From NCBI RefSeq assembly GCF_001507665.1, contig NZ_CP013910.1, positions 1,673,501 to 1,737,500 on the forward strand: 64,000 nucleotides of DNA. The letters run 5' to 3'. The translations under genes were made by a program, and so were the position numbers. The notes beneath the pieces were generated by a model that saw nothing but the letters and a program-made list of their open reading frames with translations, was not told the origin of the DNA and made no database searches. Below, piece by piece: positions 22,450-32,096 of the stretch (position 1 is the first letter of the stretch; every line of letters begins with the position of its first letter). Source of the stretch: Deinococcus actinosclerus. Lineage in GTDB: Bacteria; Deinococcota; Deinococci; Deinococcales; Deinococcaceae.

Positions 22450-23077
22450 GTGAAGCTCCTGCTGATCCGGCACGCGCAGTCCGAGAACAACGTGATCGAG
22501 GACCGACCCGACCACGCGCAGGCGCGGCAGCCCGACCCGCCCCTGACCGCGCGCGGGCACGCCAGCGCCCGGCAGTTCGCGCAGGACGCCGAACTGAACG
22601 GCGTGACGCACCTGTACACCAGCCTGATGCTCCGCGCCGTGCAGACCGCCGCGCCCATCGCTGCCCGCCTGACCCTCCCCGCACACGGCATCGAACGGGC
22701 CTACGAGTACGGCGGCCTGACGATCGGTCCCGCCGGAGGCTTCACGCCCGTCACGGGCAGCGACCACGCTGGCCTCCGCGCGCACTGCCCGCGCACCTGA
22801 CCGGTCAGCCCTGGGACGGTGGGGCGGAAGCCTGGGAGGACCCCCTTTCCACGCCCGCGCCACACAGGTCCTGACCGACCTCCGCGCCCGGCACCCCGAA
22901 CAGGACAGGGTCACGCTGGTCACGCACCACGACTTCGCCGGAGCCCTCATCCGCGCTGTACGCGGCTGGCCCGCCACCGACATGCCGCCGACCTTCCATC
23001 TCGCGCACCTCGGCACCGCGCTCCTCGACCTGCCCGCAGACGGCGGCGTGGGCGGACTGGTATGGCTGAACCGGTAA
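22450..23077 (+). CDS. Histidine phosphatase family protein (two frameshifts)
   Basis: Phosphoglycerate mutase-like protein. The first frame starts LLLIRHAQSENN, the catalytic RHG-type motif (RHA here), and continues to about 22780. A middle piece in the next frame reads LTGQPWDGGAEAWEDP. The last piece, in a third frame, reads HARATQVLTDLRARHPEQ and VTLVTHHDFAGALIRA with the second catalytic His, ending with TAA at 23077. One extra base near 22779-22784 (a GC repeat) and one in the C5 run at 22841-22845 would give a protein of about 209 residues, normal for the family. Substrate unknown. As written the gene is broken. Confidence 0.75.
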
Positions 23078-23080
23078 GGG

Positions 23081-23150
23081 ACCCCTCACCCCCGGTTCCG
23101 CTCCCCAGGGGAGAGGGAGGGAGTCGCGAAGCGACGGAAGGGTGAGGGGT
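23081..23150. repeat. REP-like palindromic element after the histidine phosphatase gene
   Basis: ACCCCTCACCC (23081-23091) and GGGTGAGGGGT (23140-23150) form a perfect 11-bp outer stem. Inside are two smaller hairpins, CTCCC/GGGAG at 23101-23113 and GTCGC-GAA-GCGAC at 23123-23135. The fill between two genes that converge suggests a terminator role too. Elements of this make-up are often dispersed in GC-rich genomes. Confidence 0.6.
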
Positions 23151-23153
23151 TGT

Positions 23154-24656
<1,503 letters not shown>

Positions 24657-24725
24657 GGGTGGCTCCTTCAGAGACTTGAGAGGTGAATGGAGGATGGTCG
24701 AGCGAACCGGCGCGGCGCCCGGCGT

Positions 24726-25924
24726 TCAGAGGGCCCGGCCCGCGACGTACACGCTGCGCACCGGACTGGCGCCCAGCGTGTAGGGCAGGTCCCGCCAGTC
24801 TGCGCCGCGCAGCGTGAGGAAGTCCGCGCGCTGGCCCGGGGCGAGCGCCCCACGGTCAGCCAGCCCGAGGGCGGCGGCGGCGTTCACGGTGCAGGCGGTC
24901 AGCGCCTCGGCGGGCGTCAGGCGGCACAGGCGCACGGCGAAGGCCAGGGCCAGCTGCGTGCTGAACACCGGGGATGAACCGGGATTCAGGTCGGTGCCCA
25001 CTGCGACCGCCGCGCCCGCGTCGATCAGCGCGCGGCCCGGCGCGGCCGGCAGGCCCAGGTGCAGGGTCACGCCGGGGAGGATGGTCGCCACGGTGTCCGA
25101 CGCGGCCAGCGCGGCGATCTGCGCGGGGCCGCTGGCTTCCAGGTGATCCACGCTGAGCGCGCCGAGTTCGCACGCCAGTTCCGTCCCGCCGATGGCGTGG
25201 AACTGGTCGGCGTGCAGCTTGGCCTGGAGGCCGTGGTCCTGCGCGGCCCGCAGGATGACGCGGGTCTCCTCCACCGTGAACGCCTCGCGTTCGGTGAAGA
25301 CGTCCACGGCGGCCGCCAGCCCCTCGCGCGCCACGGCGGGAATGAGGTCATGGCAGACGGCCCGCACGTACTCGGCGCGGCCCCCGGTGGGGGCACGTGA
25401 ATCAGCAGGGTCGGCACGAGCTGGAATTCGGCCTGGAGGGCGCGGACGGCGCGCAGCATGCGGATCTCGGCATCGAAGTCCATGCCGTACCCGCTCTTCA
25501 CCTCGGCGGTGGCCGCGCCGGACGCGCGCAGGGCCGCCAGCCGGGGCCGGGCGAGCGTCACGAGTTCCTCGACGCTGGCGGCCGCGGTGGCGCGCATGGA
25601 ACTGCGGATGCCGCCGCCGCGCGCGAGAATGTCCTCGTACGGCACGCCGGAGATGCGCGCCTCGAAGTCCGCGAGCCGGTCCCCGGCCCACACGGCGTGC
25701 GTGTGCGGATCGATCAGGCCGGGCACGACGGCCACGCCGCCCAGATCCTGCGCCGTCTCCGCATCCGGGGCCTCGGCGCGGGGGCCGACCCAGCGGATCA
25801 CGCCGTCCGCGACCAGGAGGGCCGCGTCCGGAACGACCCTCACGTCGTTCATCGCCTCGCCGCGCTGCGCCCCCGGGGCGGGCGTGACGAGCTGGCTGAT
25901 GTTCGTGAACAGAGTGTGGGTCAT
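24726..25924 (-). CDS. hutI: Imidazolonepropionase (frameshifted)
   Basis: HutI opens imidazolone propionate to formiminoglutamate. The N-terminal frame from ATG 25924 shows VPGLIDPHTHAVWAG (metal-binding HxH) and KSGYGMD. It breaks at about 25381-25394, where a C5 and a G5 run sit close together. The remaining part, in the next frame, shows HDLIPAVAREG, KLHADQFHAIGG (metal His), DHLEA and GTDLNPGSSP. The distance between start and stop is one base short of a whole number of codons, so one lost base explains the break. The restored length would be about 399 residues, normal. The start overlaps hutG by ATGA. Confidence 0.85.
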
Positions 25925-26850
25925 CGTGTCCACCCCGGCTGCGCGGCACCGAATTCGTCCACAGCGCACAGCGTCTCCATGATCAACCGAGCGGTCAGGA
26001 GTTCGCTGCGGCCGGTGGGGTCGAGGTTCGGGGCGAGCTCCACGACGTCCAGTCCGACGATGGTGTTGAGCCGCGCGGTTTCCGCCAGGATGCTCACGCC
26101 CTGCGCGTAGGTCAGGCCGTCCGGTTCGGGGCTGCTCGTGCCGGGGATCACGCTGGGATCGAAGCCGTCCACGTCCACACTGAGGTACACGTTCTTCCCG
26201 CGCGGCAGGCGGGCCAGCACGCCCAGCAGGTCGCCCGTCACGTCCGTCATGGGGATCAGCGTGTGCCCGCGCGCGCGGGCCGCCGCGACCGCGTCCGGAT
26301 CGAAACGCAGCCCGCGCAGGCCAATCGTCGTGATGTGCACGAGGTTCTCCATCTCCTCGCACGCGCGGCGAAACGGGCTGCTGTTGCTGAAGCGGGTGTC
26401 GTTGCGGGTGTCCGTGAAATCCAGGTGCGCGTCCAGCTGCACCACGTGCAGGTCGGGCACGCCCGCGAAGGCCCGCAGGATCGGATACGTCACGCTGTGA
26501 TCACCACCCAGGAACACGGGCAGACTGCACCGGTCCCGCACGAGTTCCGCCGCCGCGCTGATCCGCTGCCGCGCCAGTTCCGGTTCCAGGCTGGGCAGCA
26601 CCACGTCCCCGGCGTCCGCGAAGGTCACGCCCGCCAGCCTCGTCACGCCGTCCAGCCCCGTGAAGGGCGGCACGCTCCGCAGGCTCGCCTCCCGCAGCGC
26701 ACGCGGCGCGAAGCGGGCGCCGGGGCGGAAACCCAGCGCAATATCGAAGGGAATACCCAGCGCCGCCACGTCCGCCGTCCAGTCCCCCTCGGGCTGAACC
26801 ATCGGCGCGCGGGCGAAGGTCGGAATCCCGCCGTAAGGAAGATGGGTCAT
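25921..26850 (-). CDS. hutG: Ureohydrolase, probable formimidoylglutamase
   Basis: 309 residues of the arginase/agmatinase family. Binuclear Mn ligands are visible: GGDHS, DAHLDFTD (the DAHxD motif) and SVDVDGFDPS (DxDxxDP). The operon position, between hutU and hutI, argues for formimidoylglutamase, which makes glutamate and formamide in the last step of histidine breakdown. By sequence alone agmatinase cannot be ruled out. It overlaps its neighbours by four bases on both sides. Confidence 0.8.
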   Translation of the reverse strand: MTHLPYGGIPTFARAPMVQPEGDWTADVAALGIPFDIALGFRPGARFAPRALREASLRSVPPFTGLDGVTRLAGVTFADAGDVVLPSLEPELARQRISAAAELVRDRCSLPVFLGGDHSVTYPILRAFAGVPDLHVVQLDAHLDFTDTRNDTRFSNSSPFRRACEEMENLVHITTIGLRGLRFDPDAVAAARARGHTLIPMTDVTGDLLGVLARLPRGKNVYLSVDVDGFDPSVIPGTSSPEPDGLTYAQGVSILAETARLNTIVGLDVVELAPNLDPTGRSELLTARLIMETLCAVDEFGAAQPGWTR

Positions 26851-27458
26851 GGTTGAGCCTCACAGGTCGCGTTGCCGTCAGTGTCTTTGTCTGAGACCTG
26901 TCCCAGCGAAGGAATGGCAAGGTGAATTTCGGCGGTGCGGCTGACTTGACCAGTCGTAGGGCTGTACCAGTCCACGTTCAGGCACAGGGTCTTTCCCGCC
27001 ACGCCGCTGGCCCGGATATCAGGGAAGCTGACCTGCCGGACGTCACCGTTCAGATTCCAGAGTCGAACGGTGTTGGCACCCATACCGATCAGATAGCGGC
27101 CATCTTGCGTCCACTGAATGTCCAGCACGGTGTCGTTCTTGAGGCGGTCAATGCGGCCGTCCGGGCTCACAAGAAAGACGTTGGCATCCCAGTATTTACT
27201 CATCGCGCCCGAGTAGAGGACGGCGGTGAACTGCCCGGAGCGGTTCTTCACGACTTTCTGCACGCTCCACCGCCACGTGAAATCGGGATCGGGCTGTATC
27301 GGTACCTGCGGCCCTCTGACCACGACCACCGTGCCAGCCGGTGTCTTCACCGTGACGGCCAGTTGCGGATCGTACCCGAGTGGTTGCTGGGCCTGCGCCT
27401 GTCCGAGCAGGAATCCGAGGGCCAGCAGGCTGATTCTGGTCATGCGGCCATTGTTCAC
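26847..27458 (-). CDS. Secreted protein of unknown function inside the hut operon
   Basis: 203 residues from GTG 27458; an ATG at 27443 gives a cleaner signal peptide (MTRISLLALGFLLGQAQA). I do not recognise the mature part. It has beta-rich stretches and a WD40/TolB-like phrase (DGRYLIGMGANTVRLWNLNGDV), so a small beta-propeller fragment or beta-sandwich is possible. GC is clearly lower than in the neighbours (34 of 60 bases in 26881-26940) and codon use is more relaxed, which suggests recent arrival. Yet it fits the operon exactly: one base after the hutU stop and an ATGA overlap with hutG. Confidence 0.6.
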   Translation of the reverse strand: MNNGRMTRISLLALGFLLGQAQAQQPLGYDPQLAVTVKTPAGTVVVVRGPQVPIQPDPDFTWRWSVQKVVKNRSGQFTAVLYSGAMSKYWDANVFLVSPDGRIDRLKNDTVLDIQWTQDGRYLIGMGANTVRLWNLNGDVRQVSFPDIRASGVAGKTLCLNVDWYSPTTGQVSRTAEIHLAIPSLGQVSDKDTDGNATCEAQP

Positions 27459-27459
27459 G

Positions 27460-29148
27460 TCAGCGGTGGTCTTCGATGCCGAGGCTGGGGAGGTCGAGGC
27501 CGCGTTCGCGGGCGACGGTCAGGGCGTGGTCGTAGCCGGCGTCGGCGTGGCGGATGACGCCCATGCCGGGGTCGTTGGTCAGGGCACGGGACAGTTTCTG
27601 CGCGGCTTCGGGGGTACCGTCGGCGACGATCACGAGGCCGCTGTGCTGGCTGAAGCCCAGGCCGACGCCGCCGCCGTGGTGGAAGCTCATCCAGCTGGCG
27701 CCCGACGCGATGCCGACGCCGAAGTTCAGCAGGGGCCAGTCGGAAACGGCGTCGCTGCCGTCGAGCATGGCTTCCGTTTCACGGTAGGGACTGGCGACCG
27801 ATCCGGCGTCGAGGTGGTCGCGGCCGATGACGATGGGGGCTTTCAGGCGGCCGTCGGCGACCATCTCGTTGAAGAGTGTCGCGGCCTGGTCGCGTTCCCG
27901 GTAGCCCAGCCAGCAGATGCGGGCGGGGAGGCCCTGGAAGGCGATCTGGTCGGCGGCGTACGTGAGCCAGGATTGCAGGCGTTCGTCGTGCGGGAAGAGG
28001 TCGAGGAGTGCGCGGTCGGTGGCGCGGATGTCCTCGGGGTCGCCGCTGAGCGCCACCCAGCGGAAGGGGCCACGCCCCTCGCAGAAGGAGTCGCGGATGA
28101 AGGCGGGCACGAAGCCCGGGTAGTCGAAGGCGTTCTCCACGCCCGCCTCGAAGGCGCGGTGGCGGAGGTTGTTGCCGTAGTCGAAGGCGACCGCGCCGCA
28201 GTGCTGGAGCTCGAGGATGGCGCGGACGTGCGCGGCCATGGCAGCGTAGGCCCGGGTCTTGTACTCGGCGGGGTGGTCGGCGCGCAGGACGTTCATGTCC
28301 TCGTCGGGGCGGTGGACCGGCAGGTAGCCCCACATCGGGTCGTGCGCGCTGGTCTGGTCGGTGATGAGGTCGGGGGTCCAGTTCATCGCGACAAGCTGCG
28401 GGACGAGTTCGGCGGCGTTGCCCTGCACGCCGATGGAGCGGGCCACGCCCTCGGCGCGGTACTTCTCGGCGCGGTCGATGGCGTCCTGGAGGGTGTCGGC
28501 GACCTCGTCGAGGTACCGGGTGCGCAGGCGGAAGTCGATGCGGCTGGGATCGATCTCGATGGTGATGCTGACCCCTCCGGCCAGTTTGCAGGCAAGCGGC
28601 TGCGCGCCGCCCATGCCGCCCAGGCCGGCCGTGACGGTGATGGTGCCCTTGAGGCTGCCGCCGAAGTGTTTGCGGGCGGCGCCGGCGAAGGTCTCGTAGG
28701 TGCCCTGGAGGATGCCCTGCGTGCCGATGTAGATCCAGCTGCCGGCGGTCATCTGGCCGTACATCATCAGGCCGGCCTGATCGAGCTTGTCGAAGGTGTC
28801 CCAGTTCGCCCAGTGCGGCACGAGGTTGCTGTTGGCGAGCAGGACGCGCGGGGCCCAGTCGTGCGTGCGCAGGACCGCGACGGGTTTGCCGGACTGGATG
28901 AGCAGGGTTTCGTCGTTCTCCAGGCGGTCGAGCGTCTCCACGATCCTGTGGAAGGCTTCCCAGTTGCGCGCCGCCTTGCCGCGCCCGCCGTACACGACCA
29001 GCTGCTCGGGGTGTTCGGCCACCTCGGGGTCGAGGTTGTTCATGAGCATGCGCTTGGCGGCTTCTTGCACCCAGCCCTTGGCGGTCTTGACGGGGCCGCG
29101 CGGGGCGCGGATGACGGGGGCCGGTTCGGCGGGGGCAGGCTGGGTCAT
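27460..29148 (-). CDS. hutU: Urocanate hydratase
   Basis: 562 residues. HutU adds water to urocanate to form imidazolone propionate using tightly bound NAD+. NAD-site glycines are in [16 protein letters not shown], the substrate region includes [14 protein letters not shown], and [15 protein letters not shown] and [16 protein letters not shown] are conserved. The ATG at 29148 has a GGAGGA site just upstream and is preferred over an upstream in-frame ATG. It is the first gene of the operon hutU-(unknown)-hutG-hutI-hutH. Confidence 0.95.
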   Translation of the reverse strand: MTQPAPAEPAPVIRAPRGPVKTAKGWVQEAAKRMLMNNLDPEVAEHPEQLVVYGGRGKAARNWEAFHRIVETLDRLENDETLLIQSGKPVAVLRTHDWAPRVLLANSNLVPHWANWDTFDKLDQAGLMMYGQMTAGSWIYIGTQGILQGTYETFAGAARKHFGGSLKGTITVTAGLGGMGGAQPLACKLAGGVSITIEIDPSRIDFRLRTRYLDEVADTLQDAIDRAEKYRAEGVARSIGVQGNAAELVPQLVAMNWTPDLITDQTSAHDPMWGYLPVHRPDEDMNVLRADHPAEYKTRAYAAMAAHVRAILELQHCGAVAFDYGNNLRHRAFEAGVENAFDYPGFVPAFIRDSFCEGRGPFRWVALSGDPEDIRATDRALLDLFPHDERLQSWLTYAADQIAFQGLPARICWLGYRERDQAATLFNEMVADGRLKAPIVIGRDHLDAGSVASPYRETEAMLDGSDAVSDWPLLNFGVGIASGASWMSFHHGGGVGLGFSQHSGLVIVADGTPEAAQKLSRALTNDPGMGVIRHADAGYDHALTVARERGLDLPSLGIEDHR

Positions 29149-29294
29149 GGGGGGTCCTCCGGGGGGAATGGGGGCTGGAGAGGTGGGTATCGGCAGCGGT
29201 CCGCTTCGGTTCGCCGCGCCGGTCGCGGCTCGGGGGTCGCTGCTGACTGCGTGGACGTCATCTTCCGCCCGGGCCGGACGCGTCACCAGTCAGT

Positions 29295-29313
29295 TTTCCG
29301 GCACAGCCGGAAA
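29295..29313. promoter_or_regulatory. Palindrome in the hutU-tetR intergenic region
   Basis: TTTCCGGC, three bases, GCCGGAAA: a perfect 8-bp inverted repeat between the two divergent genes. It could be an operator for hut control. No regulator is assigned. Confidence 0.35.
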
Positions 29314-29360
29314 CAGCTGCTGTCCCCTTGCGCGCCGACCCACCACCCATCATGATGAAT

Positions 29361-29376
29361 GAGTGAGCACTCACTC
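29361..29376. promoter_or_regulatory. Probable TetR operator over the tetR start codon
   Basis: GAGTGAG, CA, CTCACTC: a perfect 7-bp inverted repeat with a 2-base centre that contains the GTG start of the TetR gene. The form and position are typical of an autoregulatory TetR site. A CATGAT box at 29351-29356 lies just before it. Confidence 0.6.
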
Positions 29377-29995
29377 GGAAGATCAGATCAAGGCGAAACG
29401 CACCTCGCCCCGCCCGGCGGACGACCCGCAGCGCCGCGCCGCCATCCTCCAGGCCGCGCAGGTGCGGTTCGCGCAGGACGGCTTCCACCGCACGACCATG
29501 CGCGCCGTGGCGCGGCAGGCGGGGCTGGCCGAGGGCACCCTCTACCACCACTTCCGCGGCAAGGACGACCTGCTGCTGGGCCTGTTCAGCGCCCTGGGGG
29601 AACAGGCCCAGGCGTCCATGGACCCGGCGGCGCTGGCCACCATGAACCTGCGGGCCTTCCTGCACGCGTTCCTGGCCGCGCCGCTGACCGCGCTGGCCCA
29701 GGACGACGCCGCCCTCTTCCGCGTGATCATCTCCGAGGCGCTGATCCGCCGGGAACTGGGGCAGGCCTTCGCGGCCGGTCTCGTGCAGACCGCCGGGCTG
29801 GGCGCGCAGGCCCTGGCCGCCCGACCCGAGCTGCGCGGCGTGGACACGGCCGAACTGATCCGGCTGGGCATGGCGCTGGTGCTGGGCTTCACGCTGGACG
29901 GCGCGCTGAATCACGCCGGGCCGCCCGACGCGCAGGCCACGGCGTCGCGCATCACGGACGCGCTGCTCGCCTGGGTGGCCGGGGGCCGGGCGTGA
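29363..29995 (+). CDS. TetR/AcrR family transcriptional regulator
   Basis: 210 residues. The N-terminal DNA-binding domain is clear: RRAAILQAAQVRFAQDGFHR, TTMRAVARQAGLAEGTLYHHF and the helix that follows. The C-terminal ligand-binding domain is helical with no recognisable effector signature. The GTG start lies inside a palindrome that is probably its own operator. It overlaps the glycosyltransferase gene by GTGA and most likely controls it. Confidence 0.9.
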   Translation: MSTHSEDQIKAKRTSPRPADDPQRRAAILQAAQVRFAQDGFHRTTMRAVARQAGLAEGTLYHHFRGKDDLLLGLFSALGEQAQASMDPAALATMNLRAFLHAFLAAPLTALAQDDAALFRVIISEALIRRELGQAFAAGLVQTAGLGAQALAARPELRGVDTAELIRLGMALVLGFTLDGALNHAGPPDAQATASRITDALLAWVAGGRA

Positions 29996-31241
29996 ACGTC
30001 ACGATCATCGCGCTGGGCACGCGCGGCGACGTGCAGCCGTACGTGGCGCTGGGCGCGGGCCTGCGCCGGGCCGGACACGCGGTGCGCCTCGCCTCGCACG
30101 GCACCTTCCGCGACCTCGTGCAGGGGGCGGGCCTGGACTTCGCCCCGATGCGCGGCAACGTGCAGGAGGTCGTGCACAGCCCCGAGATGCGCGCCGCGCT
30201 GGCGGGCGGCAACATGCTGGAGATCAACCGGGTGTCGGCGCGGGCCACGCAGTCGGCGGCGCTGCACTGGGCGGAAGACGGCCTGACGGCGGCGCGGGAC
30301 GCGGAGCTGATGCTGGCAGGCATCGGCGGCATGAACGTCGCGCAGTCGCTCTCGGAGAAGCTGCGCGTGCCGCTGCTCGAGGCGCACGTGGTGCCCTTCC
30401 ACCCCACGCGGGCCTTTCCCGGCCCGATCTTCCCGCCGGGCGTGGCGCGGCTGGGCGGCTGGGCCAACCGGCTCTCGCACGTGCTGACCCGGCAGGTGAT
30501 GTGGCAGATGTTCCGCGCCGCCGACACGCGCGCGCGGCGCGAGGTGCTGGACCTGCCCCCAGCGCCAGTGCTCGGCCCGCGCCCGCTGCGGCCGCTGCCC
30601 ACCCTGCACGGCATCAGCCCGTCCGTGCTGCCCCGCCCGGCTGACTGGGACGCGGCGCAGCACCTGACCGGATACTGGTTCCTGCCGCAGGAGGACTGGA
30701 CGCCCCCGCCCGCGCTGGAGGCGTTCCTGCGCGCCGGGCCCCGGCCCGTCTCCATCGGGTTCGGGAGCATGACCACGCCCGATCCGCAGGCCACCACCCG
30801 CGCGGTGCTGGAGGCGCTGGAGCGCAGCGGGCAGCGGGCGGTGCTGCTCAGCGGCTGGGGCGGCCTGAGCGCGCAGGACGTGCCGGACACGGTGTTCGTG
30901 ACCGACAGCGCACCGCACACCTGGCTGTTTCCGCGCGTGGCGGCCGCCGTTCACCACGGCGGGGCGGGCACCACGGCGGCGGGACTGGCGGCCGGCGTGC
31001 CGAACGTCATCGCGCCGTTCTTCGGGATCAGCCGTTCTGGGGTGAGCGGGTGCGGCAGTTGGGTGTGGGGCCCGCGCCGGTGCCGCGCCGCGCGCTGGGC
31101 GCGGGCACGCTGGCCGCCGCGCTGACTCGGGCGGTCACGGACGCGGCCATGCAGGAGCGGGCGGCGACGCTGGGCGAGCGCATCCGGGCGGAGGACGGGG
31201 TGGCGCGCGCCGCAGAGGTGGTGTCGGGGCTGTCCCTCTAG
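29992..31241 (+). CDS. Glycosyltransferase, MGT/sterol glucosyltransferase-like (frameshifted)
   Basis: Family 1 type transferase that uses a nucleotide sugar. The N-terminus VTIIALGTRGDVQPYVALG is the signature of the UGT/sterol glucosyltransferase group; the C-terminal donor site is HHGGAGTTAAGLAAGVP. After NVIAPFFG the frame breaks at about 31024-31027. One more G gives FGDQPFWGERVRQLGVGP, the expected continuation, and the frame ends at 31241. The total is then about 416 residues, normal. The acceptor may be a lipid or carotenoid, but nothing here proves this. It is coupled to the TetR gene. Confidence 0.78.
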
Positions 31242-31355
31242 CCTGAACGCCGTGCGCGCGGTGAGGCGAGACGGCGCTGGCCCCGTGCCTCCGCGGTTGC
31301 CGCCCGGTCTCCCCCGCTGTTTCCGGTCCAGCCGGCATCGTGGCAGACTGCGCGC

Positions 31356-32096
31356 ATGCCCTCTCCCTCCCTGCTGTCCGGCGCGGTGGACGTGCTCACC
31401 GCCTTCGACGCGGATCACACCGAGTGGCGCCTCTCAGAATTGTCACGGCATCTGGGTGTCCCCACGAGCACCCTGCACGAACAGCTGCTGGCGCTGTGCG
31501 AGACGGGCCTGCTCCTGCGCGCCGGGCGGGGCCGCTACCGGCTGGGCTGGCGGCTGCTGAAGCTCTCGAGCGCGCTGTACGGCAGCCTGCCGTGGTACGC
31601 CCCGGCGCACGCGGCGATGGAGCGGGCGGCGCGGGCCGGGCACTGCCTGGCCTTCCTGAGCGTACTGGACGCTTCGTCGGGGCGGGTGCTGTGCATCGCG
31701 CGCAGCGTGCAGGGCCGCGACGGGCCGCCCGTGGCCGGGGAACTCGATTTCAAGCTCCCGGCCCACGCCTCGGCCAGCGGGAAGCTGCTGCTGGCACTGG
31801 CCGGACGGCCCCTGCCCCCCGGCGGACCCGCCTTCACCCCGCACACCCTGACGGACGCCGCCGCGTGGGAAGCCGAGGCGGCGCGCATCCGGGCGCAGGA
31901 CGCGGCGGTCACCCGCGACGAGTGGGCCAGCGGCACCTCCGGACTGGCCGCGCCGGTGCGGGACGCGACCGGGACGGTGCTGGCGGCGCTGGGCCTGAGC
32001 GTACCCACCCCCCGCCTGCGCGGCGAGACGCTGCTGCGCGCCCTGCGGGACGAGGCGGACGCGGTCAGCTGGGCGCTGGGCTGGCGCCCAGGATGA
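31356..32096 (+). CDS. IclR family transcriptional regulator
   Basis: 246 residues, the family length. Winged-helix part: AVDVLTAFDADHTEWRLSELSRHLGVPTSTLHEQL (helix-turn-helix at about 26-45). The C-terminal effector domain has LPAHASASGKLLLA (the conserved A-x-G-K region) and WASGTSGLAAPVRD. Target genes are not evident from the context. The last 32 bases overlap the 3' end of the opposite-strand GGDEF-EAL gene. Confidence 0.9.
   Translation: MPSPSLLSGAVDVLTAFDADHTEWRLSELSRHLGVPTSTLHEQLLALCETGLLLRAGRGRYRLGWRLLKLSSALYGSLPWYAPAHAAMERAARAGHCLAFLSVLDASSGRVLCIARSVQGRDGPPVAGELDFKLPAHASASGKLLLALAGRPLPPGGPAFTPHTLTDAAAWEAEAARIRAQDAAVTRDEWASGTSGLAAPVRDATGTVLAALGLSVPTPRLRGETLLRALRDEADAVSWALGWRPG

Noticed and set aside
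23081..23150. CRISPR-like or tandem repeat
   Set aside because: A single palindromic element without spacers or repeated units; no cas genes in the window.
29359..29994. Alternative frame starting at 29359 as an N-terminal domain of the glycosyltransferase
   Set aside because: It is the shadow of the TetR gene; the transferase begins at the GTG overlapping the TetR stop.
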